A DNA stretch of 64,000 nucleotides, from the NCBI GenBank assembly GCA_964461715.1, contig CAYWVR010000018.1, forward strand, positions 1 to 64,000, written 5' to 3'. Shown one piece after another: positions 50,432 to 59,097 of this stretch. Below the pieces are notes generated by a model. The model was not told the DNA's origin, searched no databases, and saw only the letters and a list, made by a program, of their open reading frames with translations. Each line of letters opens with the position of its first letter. Positions within the stretch are counted from its first letter, which is position 1. Both the position numbers and the translations under genes were made by a program. This DNA is from CAYWVR01 sp964461715 (GTDB lineage: Bacteria > Planctomycetota > Phycisphaerae > FEN-1346).

Positions 50432-51664
50432 TCAGCGGGTCTCCTCGCCCTCCACCGCCGCGGCAAGGTCGTCGGGGAGGGCGCCGGCGGCAATCTCCTC
50501 GTCCGTCAGGTAGCACGCCGGGTCCGGGCCCCACAGCTCCCCTGTCGCCGCCTCGGCCCGGGCCCGGAAGTTCCCGCCGCAAAGGTCCAGGTACCGGCAC
50601 ATGCGGCAGCGGCCCGTGACATGCGGCCGCTTGTCCTTGAGCTTCCCGAGGAGCGGGTGCGTGGTGTCCGTCCAGATCTCGCTGAATGGCCGCTCGCGCA
50701 CGTTGCCCAGCGTCACGTGACGCCAGAACTGGTCCGGGTGGACCGCCCCGTCCCACGAGACGCACCCGATGCCGCGCCCCGACGCGTTCCCCTGGTTCAT
50801 CCTGAGCAGCGCCAGCACCTTCGCCGCCCGCGGGTCGCCCTCGCGGACCATCCGCTGGTAGAGGTGCGGCCCGTCGGCGTGATTGTCAACGGTCAGCACC
50901 TCGACCGGGCGCCCGGCGGCATGGAGCTCGGCCGTGCGGTCGATGATCTGATCGACGACGCGGCGGGTGGCGGCATGGTCTAGGTCCTCGTCCATGAGCC
51001 GCGAGCCGCGCCCCGCGTAGACGAGGTGGTAGAAACAGATTCGCGGGATGCCCTCGTCGCGCACCAGATCAAAGAGCGTGTCGATCTCGCCGGCGTTGCG
51101 CTTCGTGATGGTGAAGCGCAGGCCCACCTTGATGCCCGCGGCCTTCGCGCATCGGATGCCCGCCAGGGCCCGATCGAACGCTCCCTCGACGCCGCGGAAC
51201 CGGTCGTTGACCGCGCGGCCGCCGTCGAGGCTGACGCCGACGTAGGAGAGGCCCAGCTCCGCGAGGCGCGCGGCCGTCGGTGCGTCGATGAGCGTCCCGT
51301 TGGTGGAGATGACCGCCCGCATCCCGAGGCCGACGGCGCGGGCGATCAGCGTCTCGAGGTCCGACCTCAGGAGCGGCTCGCCGCCCGAGAACAGGGCGAC
51401 CGGCACGCCGAACGCCGCGAGGTCCTCGAGCATCGCGAGTCCCTCGTCCGTCGTCAGCTCCCCCTCATACGGGCGGTCGGCCGACTTCGAGTAGCAGTGG
51501 ACGCACCGGAGGTTGCATCGCCGGGTGCAGTTCCAGACGACCACCGGCCGCTTGTCCTCGGAGAACTGGAGGAGGTGGCTGGGCAGCCGGCCGCTCTTCG
51601 ACCCGTAGCGCAGGACGTCCGACGGCTCGACCGTGCCACAGTAGAGTTTCGAGATTCCGATCAT
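50432..51664 (-). CDS. ahbC: AhbC, radical SAM Fe-coproporphyrin III synthase
   Basis: A 410-residue radical SAM-SPASM protein: CxxxCxxC at C50, C54, C57 (CNLRCVHC) after VVVWNCTRR, the AhbC signature; SGGEPLLRSDL and a C-terminal Cys region (CRMCRYLDLCGGNFRARAEA...C). It removes the two acetate groups of didecarboxysiroheme. ATG overlaps the cobA-hemD stop as ATGA, so AhbC is translated with the enzyme that supplies the siroheme precursor. The sequence resembles AhbD, and the two are told apart by the motif before the first cluster Cys. Confidence 0.9.
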   Translation of the reverse strand: MIGISKLYCGTVEPSDVLRYGSKSGRLPSHLLQFSEDKRPVVVWNCTRRCNLRCVHCYSKSADRPYEGELTTDEGLAMLEDLAAFGVPVALFSGGEPLLRSDLETLIARAVGLGMRAVISTNGTLIDAPTAARLAELGLSYVGVSLDGGRAVNDRFRGVEGAFDRALAGIRCAKAAGIKVGLRFTITKRNAGEIDTLFDLVRDEGIPRICFYHLVYAGRGSRLMDEDLDHAATRRVVDQIIDRTAELHAAGRPVEVLTVDNHADGPHLYQRMVREGDPRAAKVLALLRMNQGNASGRGIGCVSWDGAVHPDQFWRHVTLGNVRERPFSEIWTDTTHPLLGKLKDKRPHVTGRCRMCRYLDLCGGNFRARAEAATGELWGPDPACYLTDEEIAAGALPDDLAAAVEGEETR

Positions 51665-53184
51665 CGCGTCTCCGTCTCGGCCCGGGCGATCGCGTCGACG
51701 AGGGCCGGGATCGTATGCGGGTCGGCCTCGGCCGCGGGCTCGAAGCCCGCCTCCCGAAGCGTCCCGGAGGTCGTCGGACCGATGCTCGCCAAGCGCGCCC
51801 CCGACTCGACCAACGCCTTCGCCGGCACCGCGGCCAGCAGGTACCGCACGGTCGAGGAGCTGGTGAACGTGATCCAGTCCACTTCGCCGCGATCGAGCCG
51901 CTCCACGAGCGCCGGCCCCGCCGCCTCGTCCGGCACGGTCCGGTAGGCGGCGACCTCGGTCACCTTCGCCCCCAGCCCCTCCAGTCCCTCGACGAGCTCC
52001 GGCGGGGCGATGTCCGCCCGGGGACAGAGCACCCGCGCGCCGGTCCATTCTACGCCCGCGGCCACCGCCTCGACAACGCCCGCCCCGGTAAACGTCTCCG
52101 GCACAAGGTCCGCCTTGATTCCATGTTCGGCCAGCCGCGCGGCAGTGGCGGGGCCGATGGCGACGACCGTAAGGCCCGCGAAGGCCCGGGCGTCGCGGCC
52201 GGTTTCCTCAAGGACCCGGAAGACGGCGTCGACACCGTTGGTGCTCGTCAGCACCGCCCCGTGGAACTCCGGGAGGCGGGCGAGGGCGTTGCGCAGGGGC
52301 CCCTCGTCCTCGGGCGGCTCGATGCGGATGGCGGGGGCCTCGACGGCCTCGGCGCCGAGGGCCTCGAGCGCCGCCGAGAGGCGCCGGGCCTGGGCCCGGG
52401 CCCGCGTGACAACGATTCGCCGCCCGAAAAGCGGCCGCCGCTCGAAGTGCGCCAGCGTCTCGCGCAGCTCGACGACGCGGCCGATGACGATCACCGCCGG
52501 GGCCGCCAGGGCCGCCCCCTCCACCTCCGCGGGCAGCGTCTCGACGGTCCCCGTGACGGTCCGCTGGCGCGGGGTGGTGCCCCACTCGACGGCGGCGGCG
52601 GGGGTGGCGGGGTCGAGACCGTGGTTCGTGAGGTTGCGGCAGATGGCGGGGAGGTTCCGCGTGCCCATGTAGAAGACGAGCGTGCCGCCGAAGCGGGCGA
52701 GGGCCCGCCAGTCCAGGGCCGAGTCCGCCTTGTCGTCGGCCTCGTGGCCGGTGATGAAGGCGACGGCGCCGGCGAGGGCGCGGTGGGTGACGGGAATGCC
52801 CGCCGAAGCGGCCGCCGCGACCCCCGCCGTGATGCCGGGGATGACCTCGAACTCGACGCCCGCTTCCGCCAGCGCGAGGGCCTCCTCCCCGCCGCGCCCG
52901 AAGACGTACGGGTCGCCGCCCTTCAAACGCACCACGGTGTGGCCCGCGCGGGCCCGCTCGATGAGCAGGGCGTTGATGGCATTCTGAGTGAGAGTATGGT
53001 CGCCGGCACGTTTGCCGACGTAGATGCGTTCGGCATCGGGCGGGGCGTGGTCCAGGAGCCGCTCGGAGGCCAGGGCATCGTAGACGACGGTTTCCGCCCG
53101 CGCCAGGGCCGCCGCGCCCGCGACCGTCACGAGGCCCGGGTCCCCCGGTCCGGCGCCGACGAGGATGACCTTGCTTGAGGACAT
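51661..53184 (-). CDS. CobA-HemD fusion, uroporphyrinogen III synthase and methyltransferase
   Basis: A 507-residue bifunctional enzyme. Residues 1-245 are the SAM uroporphyrinogen-III C-methyltransferase (VGAGPGDPGLVTV; YVGKRAGDHTLTQNAIN; VVRLKGGDPYVFGRGGEEA); residues 250-507 are uroporphyrinogen-III synthase (RIVVTRARAQARRLS; ITFTSSSTVRYLL). It makes precorrin-2, the entry to siroheme and thus to the Ahb route. It lies 2 bases after hemA; a dehydrogenase/ferrochelatase for sirohydrochlorin and hemB, hemC and hemL are not in the window. Confidence 0.93.
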   Translation of the reverse strand: MSSSKVILVGAGPGDPGLVTVAGAAALARAETVVYDALASERLLDHAPPDAERIYVGKRAGDHTLTQNAINALLIERARAGHTVVRLKGGDPYVFGRGGEEALALAEAGVEFEVIPGITAGVAAAASAGIPVTHRALAGAVAFITGHEADDKADSALDWRALARFGGTLVFYMGTRNLPAICRNLTNHGLDPATPAAAVEWGTTPRQRTVTGTVETLPAEVEGAALAAPAVIVIGRVVELRETLAHFERRPLFGRRIVVTRARAQARRLSAALEALGAEAVEAPAIRIEPPEDEGPLRNALARLPEFHGAVLTSTNGVDAVFRVLEETGRDARAFAGLTVVAIGPATAARLAEHGIKADLVPETFTGAGVVEAVAAGVEWTGARVLCPRADIAPPELVEGLEGLGAKVTEVAAYRTVPDEAAGPALVERLDRGEVDWITFTSSSTVRYLLAAVPAKALVESGARLASIGPTTSGTLREAGFEPAAEADPHTIPALVDAIARAETETR

Positions 53185-53186
53185 GC

Positions 53187-54548
53187 CTACTCCTCTTCGT
53201 CAACGTCCGCCAGATCGAACATCTTGCGCAGGGCCTCCACCATCGCGAGGCGCGCGCCCGTGGACCCGTTCTCGGCGACCTCGCGGAGCGCGGCCAGGGG
53301 ACCGTGAAGGACGCGACCGACGAGGTGCCGCGTGAACCGGTCGAGCTGGGCCCGGTCGGTGGCGCCGAACTCGCCGCCGTGCTGGGCCAACTCGTCGGTC
53401 CGCAAGCCCTCGACCCGCTCCGTCAGGCGCCGGATCGTCGGGGCGACCTCCCGGGCCGCGAGCCAGCGGGTCCACCTCCCGACCTCGTCCTCGACGACGG
53501 CCTCGGCCCGGGGAACCTCGCGGCGGCGGGCCTCGAGATTCCGGGCGACGAGCCGGTCGAGGTCGTCCATATTATAGAGGAAGACGTTTTCGCCCCTTCC
53601 GAGCCCCTCCTCGACGTCGCGCGGGACGGCCACGTCCAGGATCACCAGCGGCCGCGTTCGCCGCCGAAGCGCCGGCGCCGCCTCGGCCTCGGTCAGCACG
53701 GCCTCGGGCGCGCCGGTCGAGGCGAGGACGAGGTCCGCCCGCGCGAGCGCCTCCGGCACGTCCTCCAGGCCGACGGCCTCGGTCTCGCAGGCGAGGGGCG
53801 CCTCGTCGGACCCGTCCTCCGGCTGGGCGTGCGGGTCGGTCTTCTCATCGGGCACCTTCCCGGCCGCCAGGTCCGCGGCGAGCTGCTGGGCGCGGTAGAG
53901 GGTTCGGTTGGCGACGAGGAGTCGCGCGGCCCCGGCCCGAAGGAGCGCGCGGGCGGCGAGCTCGGCGTTCCGTCCGGCGCCCACCAGGAGGACGGTCCGC
54001 CCGGCGAGGCTCGTGAAGATCTGCCCGGCCAGCTCCACCGCCGCCTGCGCGACGCTCGCCGATCCGCGGCCGAGGTCCGTCTCGGTCCGGACGCGCTTGC
54101 CCGCCCGGAAGGCGCGGTGGAGGAGCTTGTTGAGGAGGAGGCCCGTCGCCCGCGCCCGGACGGCGACCCGGTAGGCGGCCTTGACCTGGCCGAGGATCTG
54201 GTCCTCGCCGACGATCTGCGAATCGAGCGACGCCGCCACGCGAAACAGGTGCCGCGCGGCCTCGGTCTCCTCATACTGGTAGAAAACGTCGGGGTCGGCG
54301 TCGACGGGCGTGCCCTTCGTCTCGGCGAGGGCGTCGAGGAAGGCGGCGTGGGGCTCCACGCCCGCGGGCGCGACGTAGTAGCACTCCGTCCGGTTGCAGG
54401 TGTCGAGGACGAGGGCCTCCTCGAACAGTCCCCGCCGCGCAAGACGCACCAGCAGCCGCTCGAGCGCCTCGCCCGGCACGGCCAACCGCTCGCGCACGGC
54501 GACCGGGGCGGTGTGATGACTCGCGCCGATGACGCCGTAGGCAGCCAT
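53187..54548 (-). CDS. hemA: Glutamyl-tRNA reductase
   Basis: A 453-residue enzyme of the C5 pathway: catalytic C51 in DTCNRTE, SLDSQIVGEDQILGQVKAAY, NADPH domain VLLVGAGRNAELAARAL and C-terminal dimerisation helices. Between the NADPH-fold strands is an unusual 30-residue acidic insert (GKVPDEKTDPHAQPEDG). It produces glutamate-1-semialdehyde for haem and siroheme. It follows the HemX/CcsA-like gene by 15 bases. Confidence 0.93.
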   Translation of the reverse strand: MAAYGVIGASHHTAPVAVRERLAVPGEALERLLVRLARRGLFEEALVLDTCNRTECYYVAPAGVEPHAAFLDALAETKGTPVDADPDVFYQYEETEAARHLFRVAASLDSQIVGEDQILGQVKAAYRVAVRARATGLLLNKLLHRAFRAGKRVRTETDLGRGSASVAQAAVELAGQIFTSLAGRTVLLVGAGRNAELAARALLRAGAARLLVANRTLYRAQQLAADLAAGKVPDEKTDPHAQPEDGSDEAPLACETEAVGLEDVPEALARADLVLASTGAPEAVLTEAEAAPALRRRTRPLVILDVAVPRDVEEGLGRGENVFLYNMDDLDRLVARNLEARRREVPRAEAVVEDEVGRWTRWLAAREVAPTIRRLTERVEGLRTDELAQHGGEFGATDRAQLDRFTRHLVGRVLHGPLAALREVAENGSTGARLAMVEALRKMFDLADVDEEE

Positions 54549-54563
54549 GCGGAACCCCGATCC

Positions 54564-55361
54564 TTACGCCAGAAGCATGCTCGCCACCAGCAGCGCCAGG
54601 ACAACCGCGAACCCGCCCAGCGCCAGCCCCGCCACCCGCGCAAGCGGCCACTTCGCCAGTCCCCGTCCCAGCACCGCGGCCGCATAGAGCAGCCACGCCA
54701 CCCCACCCGTCACGATCTTGACGGCGATCTTGGCGGTCATCGCCTCGCCGCGGGCCATGACGACGCCCGCCACCACCGCCGCCGTGATGGCGACGAACCC
54801 GACGAGGAGCACGTGCCAGGTCATGTTCCCGAGCCGTTCCAGGGGGGGCAGGCGGTCGAAGAGCATGCCGAACCGGTGCCGCTTCAGCTCCCGCCGGGCC
54901 GCCAGGTACAGGGCCCCGTACACCGCCGCGAGGCCCAGCGCCGTGTACGCGACCACGGCGGGCAGTACGTGGAGCCGGGCCCAAACGCCGCTCTCGATGT
55001 GGGCCGGCGGCGACTCGCGCACGCCGAGGAAATAGCTCGCCGTGTACTGAAAGAGGAACGCGAGCAGGAGAACGAAGACACCCGTCCGCCGGTCCCGCCC
55101 GATCCATTCGGCGACGCCGTAGACGGCCGCAATGGCCAGGGCGAGGACCGTCAGAATCTCGACGCTCGTCGCCAGGGGCGGCCGCCGATGGTCGAGGCTC
55201 CAGAGGACGAGCACCGCAACGTGAATCCCCAGCACCGCCGCCAGGTGCGGGCTGCGGGCCCGCGCCCGGACCCGGGCGAAGAACGTCGTCGCGTAGTCGA
55301 TCACGAGGCCGAGGTACAGGAGCGGCAGGAGCCATTGGCCGGCCGTCAGCAGGCCTTGCAT
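54564..55361 (-). CDS. HemX/CcsA-like membrane protein
   Basis: A 265-residue protein with about eight helices. It matches the cytochrome c assembly/HemX group (GVWARLHVLPAVVAYTALGLAAVYGALYLA; RLPPLERLGNMTWHVLLVGF) but lacks the WWD haem-handling motif seen in the ResC at 36427. In many bacteria hemX lies directly before hemA, as here, and is thought to influence HemA level or haem handling. Start is ATG with GGAGGGAG upstream. A long frame continuing upstream through 58850 is an antisense shadow. Confidence 0.82.
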   Translation of the reverse strand: MQGLLTAGQWLLPLLYLGLVIDYATTFFARVRARARSPHLAAVLGIHVAVLVLWSLDHRRPPLATSVEILTVLALAIAAVYGVAEWIGRDRRTGVFVLLLAFLFQYTASYFLGVRESPPAHIESGVWARLHVLPAVVAYTALGLAAVYGALYLAARRELKRHRFGMLFDRLPPLERLGNMTWHVLLVGFVAITAAVVAGVVMARGEAMTAKIAVKIVTGGVAWLLYAAAVLGRGLAKWPLARVAGLALGGFAVVLALLVASMLLA

Positions 55362-55389
55362 GGTCGGTCTCCCTCCGAGGGTCGCGGCC

Positions 55390-55418
55390 ATTGTAGCAGA
55401 TGGACAGGGGCGCGGGAA
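55390..55418 (-). promoter_or_regulatory. Promoter of the haem operon
   Basis: Minus strand TACAAT (5/6) with a weak -35 TTCCCG 17 bases upstream; predicted start about 20 bases before the ATG at 55361. Confidence 0.4.
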
Positions 55419-55511
55419 CCGCGTGCGTGGCCCGCGCGGGCCGCCGGAGTTCCCGCCACCGTCCGGGGCGAGCCGGGTTGAAATGGCGGGGCTCATTGAG
55501 AGACTGCGTCC

Positions 55512-58500
55512 ATGTCCAGCGCGTGTCGCCGATGTGCCGCGTCGGCGGTGGCCGTCGCACTCTTCGTCTGCGCCACCGCATCCCTCGACGCCGCCCAAGC
55601 GCCGAAACGGGACCGCAAGGCCAAGGCCCCCGCCGTCGCCCTGGAGCCGGGCTGGCATGTGCTCGGGCCCCTGGAGGCCCCGAAGGGCAAGGACGCCTTT
55701 GACCATCCCTTCGGTCCGGAAATCATCCTCGACCTCGAGGGCGGCGTCGGGAAGGCCCGATGGCAGGCCCGCCCGAAGTGGGCCGACGGCGTCGTCCATA
55801 ATCTTCCGGGCGGCGACACGGCCGTCACGTACCTCGCGCGAACGATTACGGCGGCCCTGCCCACGAAGCTCCACGTCTACCTCGGCTCCGACGACGGGAT
55901 CGCCGTGTGGCTGAACGGCGACCGCGTCCACGCCCGCGACGTGTTCCGAAGCGCCTCGCCGAACCAGGACGCCGTGGACCTTGCCCTTCGGGCAGGCGAG
56001 AACCGGCTGCTGATAAAGATCGTGAACCGCCGGGGCAGCATGGGCTTCTACTTCTCGACCTCGCCGACCCCGGCGGCCGAGGCGGCCGGTCGCGTCGGGC
56101 GGCAGGCCCAGCCGGCGGCCGAGCCCGCCGAGCCGCCCACCGGCCTGGACGCCCTCGCCGCCCTTCGCCGCGCGGTCGTCGACCTCGCGGAAACCTTCGG
56201 CGAGCGTTACCCGCACGGCCCCGCGTACCTCGAGGCGATGGATGCCCTCGCCGCGAGCGCCCTGGACGAGCCCGCCGAGATCGAGCGGTTCCAGAGCCTT
56301 CGGTCCGAGGCCCTTCTGGCGAACCCCCTCCTCGACTTCGACCGGCTCCTGCTCGTCCGTCGCGAGGGCGGCCCGCGGATGGGCCTGCCGCAGAACTGGC
56401 AGGGCAACTGTGCCCTGCCCCGCGACGGCTACCGCGACGAGATCGCCGTCCTCTCTCCGGTCCGCCCCGGCGGCGAGGTGACGACGCTCTTTCGGCCGGA
56501 CCCGGACGCCTTCGTCGGCGACGTGGATCTGGCGTGGGATGCCGACCGACTGCTCTTCTCCTCCATCGGCGAGCACAACCGCTGGCACGTCTTCGAGGTC
56601 GGCATCGACGGGTCGGGCCTCAGGCAGGTGACGCCCGGCGACCTCCCGGACGTCGACTTCTACGACGCCTGCTACCTGCCCGACGGCGGGATCGTCTTCG
56701 GCTCGACCGAAAACTACCAGGGCGTCCCGTGCGTCGGCGGACGGAACCAGGTCGCGAACCTCTGCCGTATGGACGCCGACGGGTCGAACCTGAGGCGCCT
56801 CTGCTTCGACCAGGACCATAACTGGTGCCCGACGGTCCTTCACGACGGCCGCGTCATGTACACCCGCTGGGAATACTCCGACACGCCGCACTACTTCACG
56901 CGGATTCTGTTCCGGATGAACCCGGACGGGACGGGCCAGATGGCCCTGTACGGGTCGAACTCCTACTGGCCAAACTCGTTGTTCTACGCGCGGCCCGTGC
57001 CGGGACACCCGACGAAGCTGGTAAGCGTCATCTCCGGGCATCACGGCGTGGCGCGCGCGGGCGAGCTGGTGGTCTTCGACCCGGCCCGGGGCCAGCACGA
57101 GGCCGCCGGGGCCCTCCAGCGGATCCCCGGCCACGGCCGCCCCGTCCCACCGATCCTCCGCGACCGTCTCGTCAACCGTTCCTGGCCGCGGTTCCTGCAC
57201 CCGTGGCCGCTGTCGGAGAAGTACGTGCTGGTGGCATGCCAGCCGGACCGGAGGGCCCCGTGGGGCCTCTACCTGGTGGACGTCTTCGATAACATGCTCT
57301 GCCTCCTCCAGGACCCGAAGTGCGCCTACCTCGAACCGGTCCCCCTGCGCCCGCGCCCGCGCCCCGCCGTCATCCCGGACCGCGTCCGCCCCGACGCCGA
57401 CACCGCCACCGTCTATCTGACCGACGTCTACGAGGGCGACGGCCTCGCGGGCGTGCCGCGCGGCACGGTCAAGCGGCTCCGCGTCTTCGCGTTCGATTAC
57501 GGGTACCGGAACCTCGCGAACCACACGTACATCGGCATCGACGGGCCGTGGGACGTCCACCGCATCCTCGGCACGGTGCCGGTCGAGAAGGACGGGTCGG
57601 CGGCGTTCCGGGTCCCCGCGAATACGCCGCTCGCCGTCCAGCCGCTCGACTCGGGCGGCCGCGCCGTCCAGGTCATGCGGAGCTGGTTCACCGCCATGCC
57701 CGGCGAGAACCTCTCGTGCGTGGGCTGCCACGAGCGGCTCTCGGACGCCTCGCCCGTGCGGATGACTCTCGCCATGCGCCGGCGGCCCGACGACATCGAG
57801 CCGTGGTACGGCCCGGCCCGCGGCTTCTCCTTCAAGCGCGACGTCCAGCCCGTCCTCGACACCCATTGCGTCCGCTGTCACGACGGCTCGCCCAAGGGCG
57901 ACAAGAAGCGGAGACCCGACCTGCGGGCCGACGAGGGCGGCGGGTTCGATCGGGCCTACCGGGCCCTGCACCCGTATGTGCGGCGGCCGGGCCCCGAGAG
58001 CGACTACCACATCCTCCCGCCGATGGAGTACCACGCCTCGACGAGCGAACTGGTGCAGATGCTCGAAGCGGGCCACCACGACGTGCAGCTGGACGCGGAG
58101 GCGTGGGACCGGCTCGTCACGTGGATCGACCTGAACGTCCCCTGCCACGGCACGTGGAGCGAGTTCCGGCCGATCCCCAACAACGGCCGCCACCGACGCC
58201 GCCTGCTGCGGGCCCGCTTCGCGGGGCTCGACGTGGATTATGAGATCGTGCCGGACCTGCCGGGCTATGCGCCGCCCGAGCGCCGCGCGACGCGCCCCGA
58301 GCGGCGGCCCTCGGCAGAAGCGACGGCGCTCGCGGCGCCGGGGCCCGAGAAAAGGACGCGCGCCCCGAGCGCGCCGCCGGAGGAGCGAACGGTCGAACTC
58401 GCGCCGGACCTCCCGCTCGTCCTCGTCCGCGTCCCGGCGGCCGGCGACGGGGGGCCGTTCTGGATCGGCAAGCACGAGGTCTCGAACGCCCAGTTTGCGG

Positions 58501-59078
58501 CCTTCGACCCGGCCCACGACAGCCGGTACTTCAATCGTATGGGAAAGGATCAATCGAACCGGGGCGAACCGATGAACCGGCCGGAGCAACCGGTCGTCCG
58601 CGTCTCCTGGGACCGGGCTGCCGCCTTCTGCCGCCGGCTCTCGGAGCGAATCGGCGAGCGGGCGGCCCTGCCCACCGAGGCCCAGTGGGAGATCGCCTGT
58701 CGGGCGGGCTCGACCGCTCGCTTCGCCTGGGGCGACGATCCGGCCGCCTTCGCCACCCTCGCCAACCTTGCCGACGCCCGGTTTGCCGCGTTCCAGGGCA
58801 AGCACAGGCCGACGTGGCGCCCGGGGGTCAAGAGCGTCCAGGATGGCCACCTCGTGACGGCCCCGGTCGCCTCATTCGAGCCGAACGCGTGGGGCCTCCA
58901 TCACATGCACGGCAACGCCGCCGAGTGGACCCGCACCGAGGGGGAGGCGGGGACGAAGGTCGTGCGCGGCGGGAGCTTCGCCGACCGGCCGCATCGGGCG
59001 ACGTGCACCTTCCGCCTCGCCTATCCGGCGTGGCAACGGGTGTACAACGTGGGCTTTCGTATCGTGATCGAAGAGTGA
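55512..59078 (+). CDS. HzsA-like dihaem protein fused to a sulfatase-modifying-factor domain
   Basis: A 1188-residue exported chimera. Signal peptide (1-28), an N-terminal beta-sandwich (about 45-180), a TolB/WD40-like propeller (about 290-700) and a region like the middle domain of hydrazine synthase alpha, two c-type haem sites CVGCH (C736, C739, H740) and CVRCH (C786, C789, H790), then a FGE/SUMF1-like domain (about 970-1188; WIGKHEVSNAQF, LPTEAQWEIACRAG, VVRGGSF, VGFRIV). The FGE part lacks the Cys pair of true formylglycine enzymes, so it is more likely structural or carbohydrate/metal-binding. Cytochrome maturation would use the ResB/ResC system at 36427-38338. Function unknown; a periplasmic redox protein is the best guess. 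Confidence 0.75.
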   Translation: MSSACRRCAASAVAVALFVCATASLDAAQAPKRDRKAKAPAVALEPGWHVLGPLEAPKGKDAFDHPFGPEIILDLEGGVGKARWQARPKWADGVVHNLPGGDTAVTYLARTITAALPTKLHVYLGSDDGIAVWLNGDRVHARDVFRSASPNQDAVDLALRAGENRLLIKIVNRRGSMGFYFSTSPTPAAEAAGRVGRQAQPAAEPAEPPTGLDALAALRRAVVDLAETFGERYPHGPAYLEAMDALAASALDEPAEIERFQSLRSEALLANPLLDFDRLLLVRREGGPRMGLPQNWQGNCALPRDGYRDEIAVLSPVRPGGEVTTLFRPDPDAFVGDVDLAWDADRLLFSSIGEHNRWHVFEVGIDGSGLRQVTPGDLPDVDFYDACYLPDGGIVFGSTENYQGVPCVGGRNQVANLCRMDADGSNLRRLCFDQDHNWCPTVLHDGRVMYTRWEYSDTPHYFTRILFRMNPDGTGQMALYGSNSYWPNSLFYARPVPGHPTKLVSVISGHHGVARAGELVVFDPARGQHEAAGALQRIPGHGRPVPPILRDRLVNRSWPRFLHPWPLSEKYVLVACQPDRRAPWGLYLVDVFDNMLCLLQDPKCAYLEPVPLRPRPRPAVIPDRVRPDADTATVYLTDVYEGDGLAGVPRGTVKRLRVFAFDYGYRNLANHTYIGIDGPWDVHRILGTVPVEKDGSAAFRVPANTPLAVQPLDSGGRAVQVMRSWFTAMPGENLSCVGCHERLSDASPVRMTLAMRRRPDDIEPWYGPARGFSFKRDVQPVLDTHCVRCHDGSPKGDKKRRPDLRADEGGGFDRAYRALHPYVRRPGPESDYHILPPMEYHASTSELVQMLEAGHHDVQLDAEAWDRLVTWIDLNVPCHGTWSEFRPIPNNGRHRRRLLRARFAGLDVDYEIVPDLPGYAPPERRATRPERRPSAEATALAAPGPEKRTRAPSAPPEERTVELAPDLPLVLVRVPAAGDGGPFWIGKHEVSNAQFAAFDPAHDSRYFNRMGKDQSNRGEPMNRPEQPVVRVSWDRAAAFCRRLSERIGERAALPTEAQWEIACRAGSTARFAWGDDPAAFATLANLADARFAAFQGKHRPTWRPGVKSVQDGHLVTAPVASFEPNAWGLHHMHGNAAEWTRTEGEAGTKVVRGGSFADRPHRATCTFRLAYPAWQRVYNVGFRIVIEE

Positions 59079-59097
59079 GGTTGAAGGAGGTCCCTGG

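Noticed and set aside
50059..50493. A 144-codon minus-strand frame between ahbC and the small gene
   Set aside because: It begins inside ahbC, has no ribosome-binding site at a plausible start and overlaps the better-supported small gene, though part of it looks protein-like.
54564..58850. A 1428-codon minus-strand open frame running across the dihaem chimera gene
   Set aside because: Only the last 265 codons (from ATG 55361) look like a protein. The rest is an antisense shadow of a GC-rich gene, and the plus-strand gene has a signal peptide, haem motifs and family matches.
58420..59078. The FGE-like domain as the maturase for the sulfatase at 39158
   Set aside because: It lacks the Cys pair needed for formylglycine formation and is attached to an exported haem protein, whereas the sulfatase has no signal peptide.
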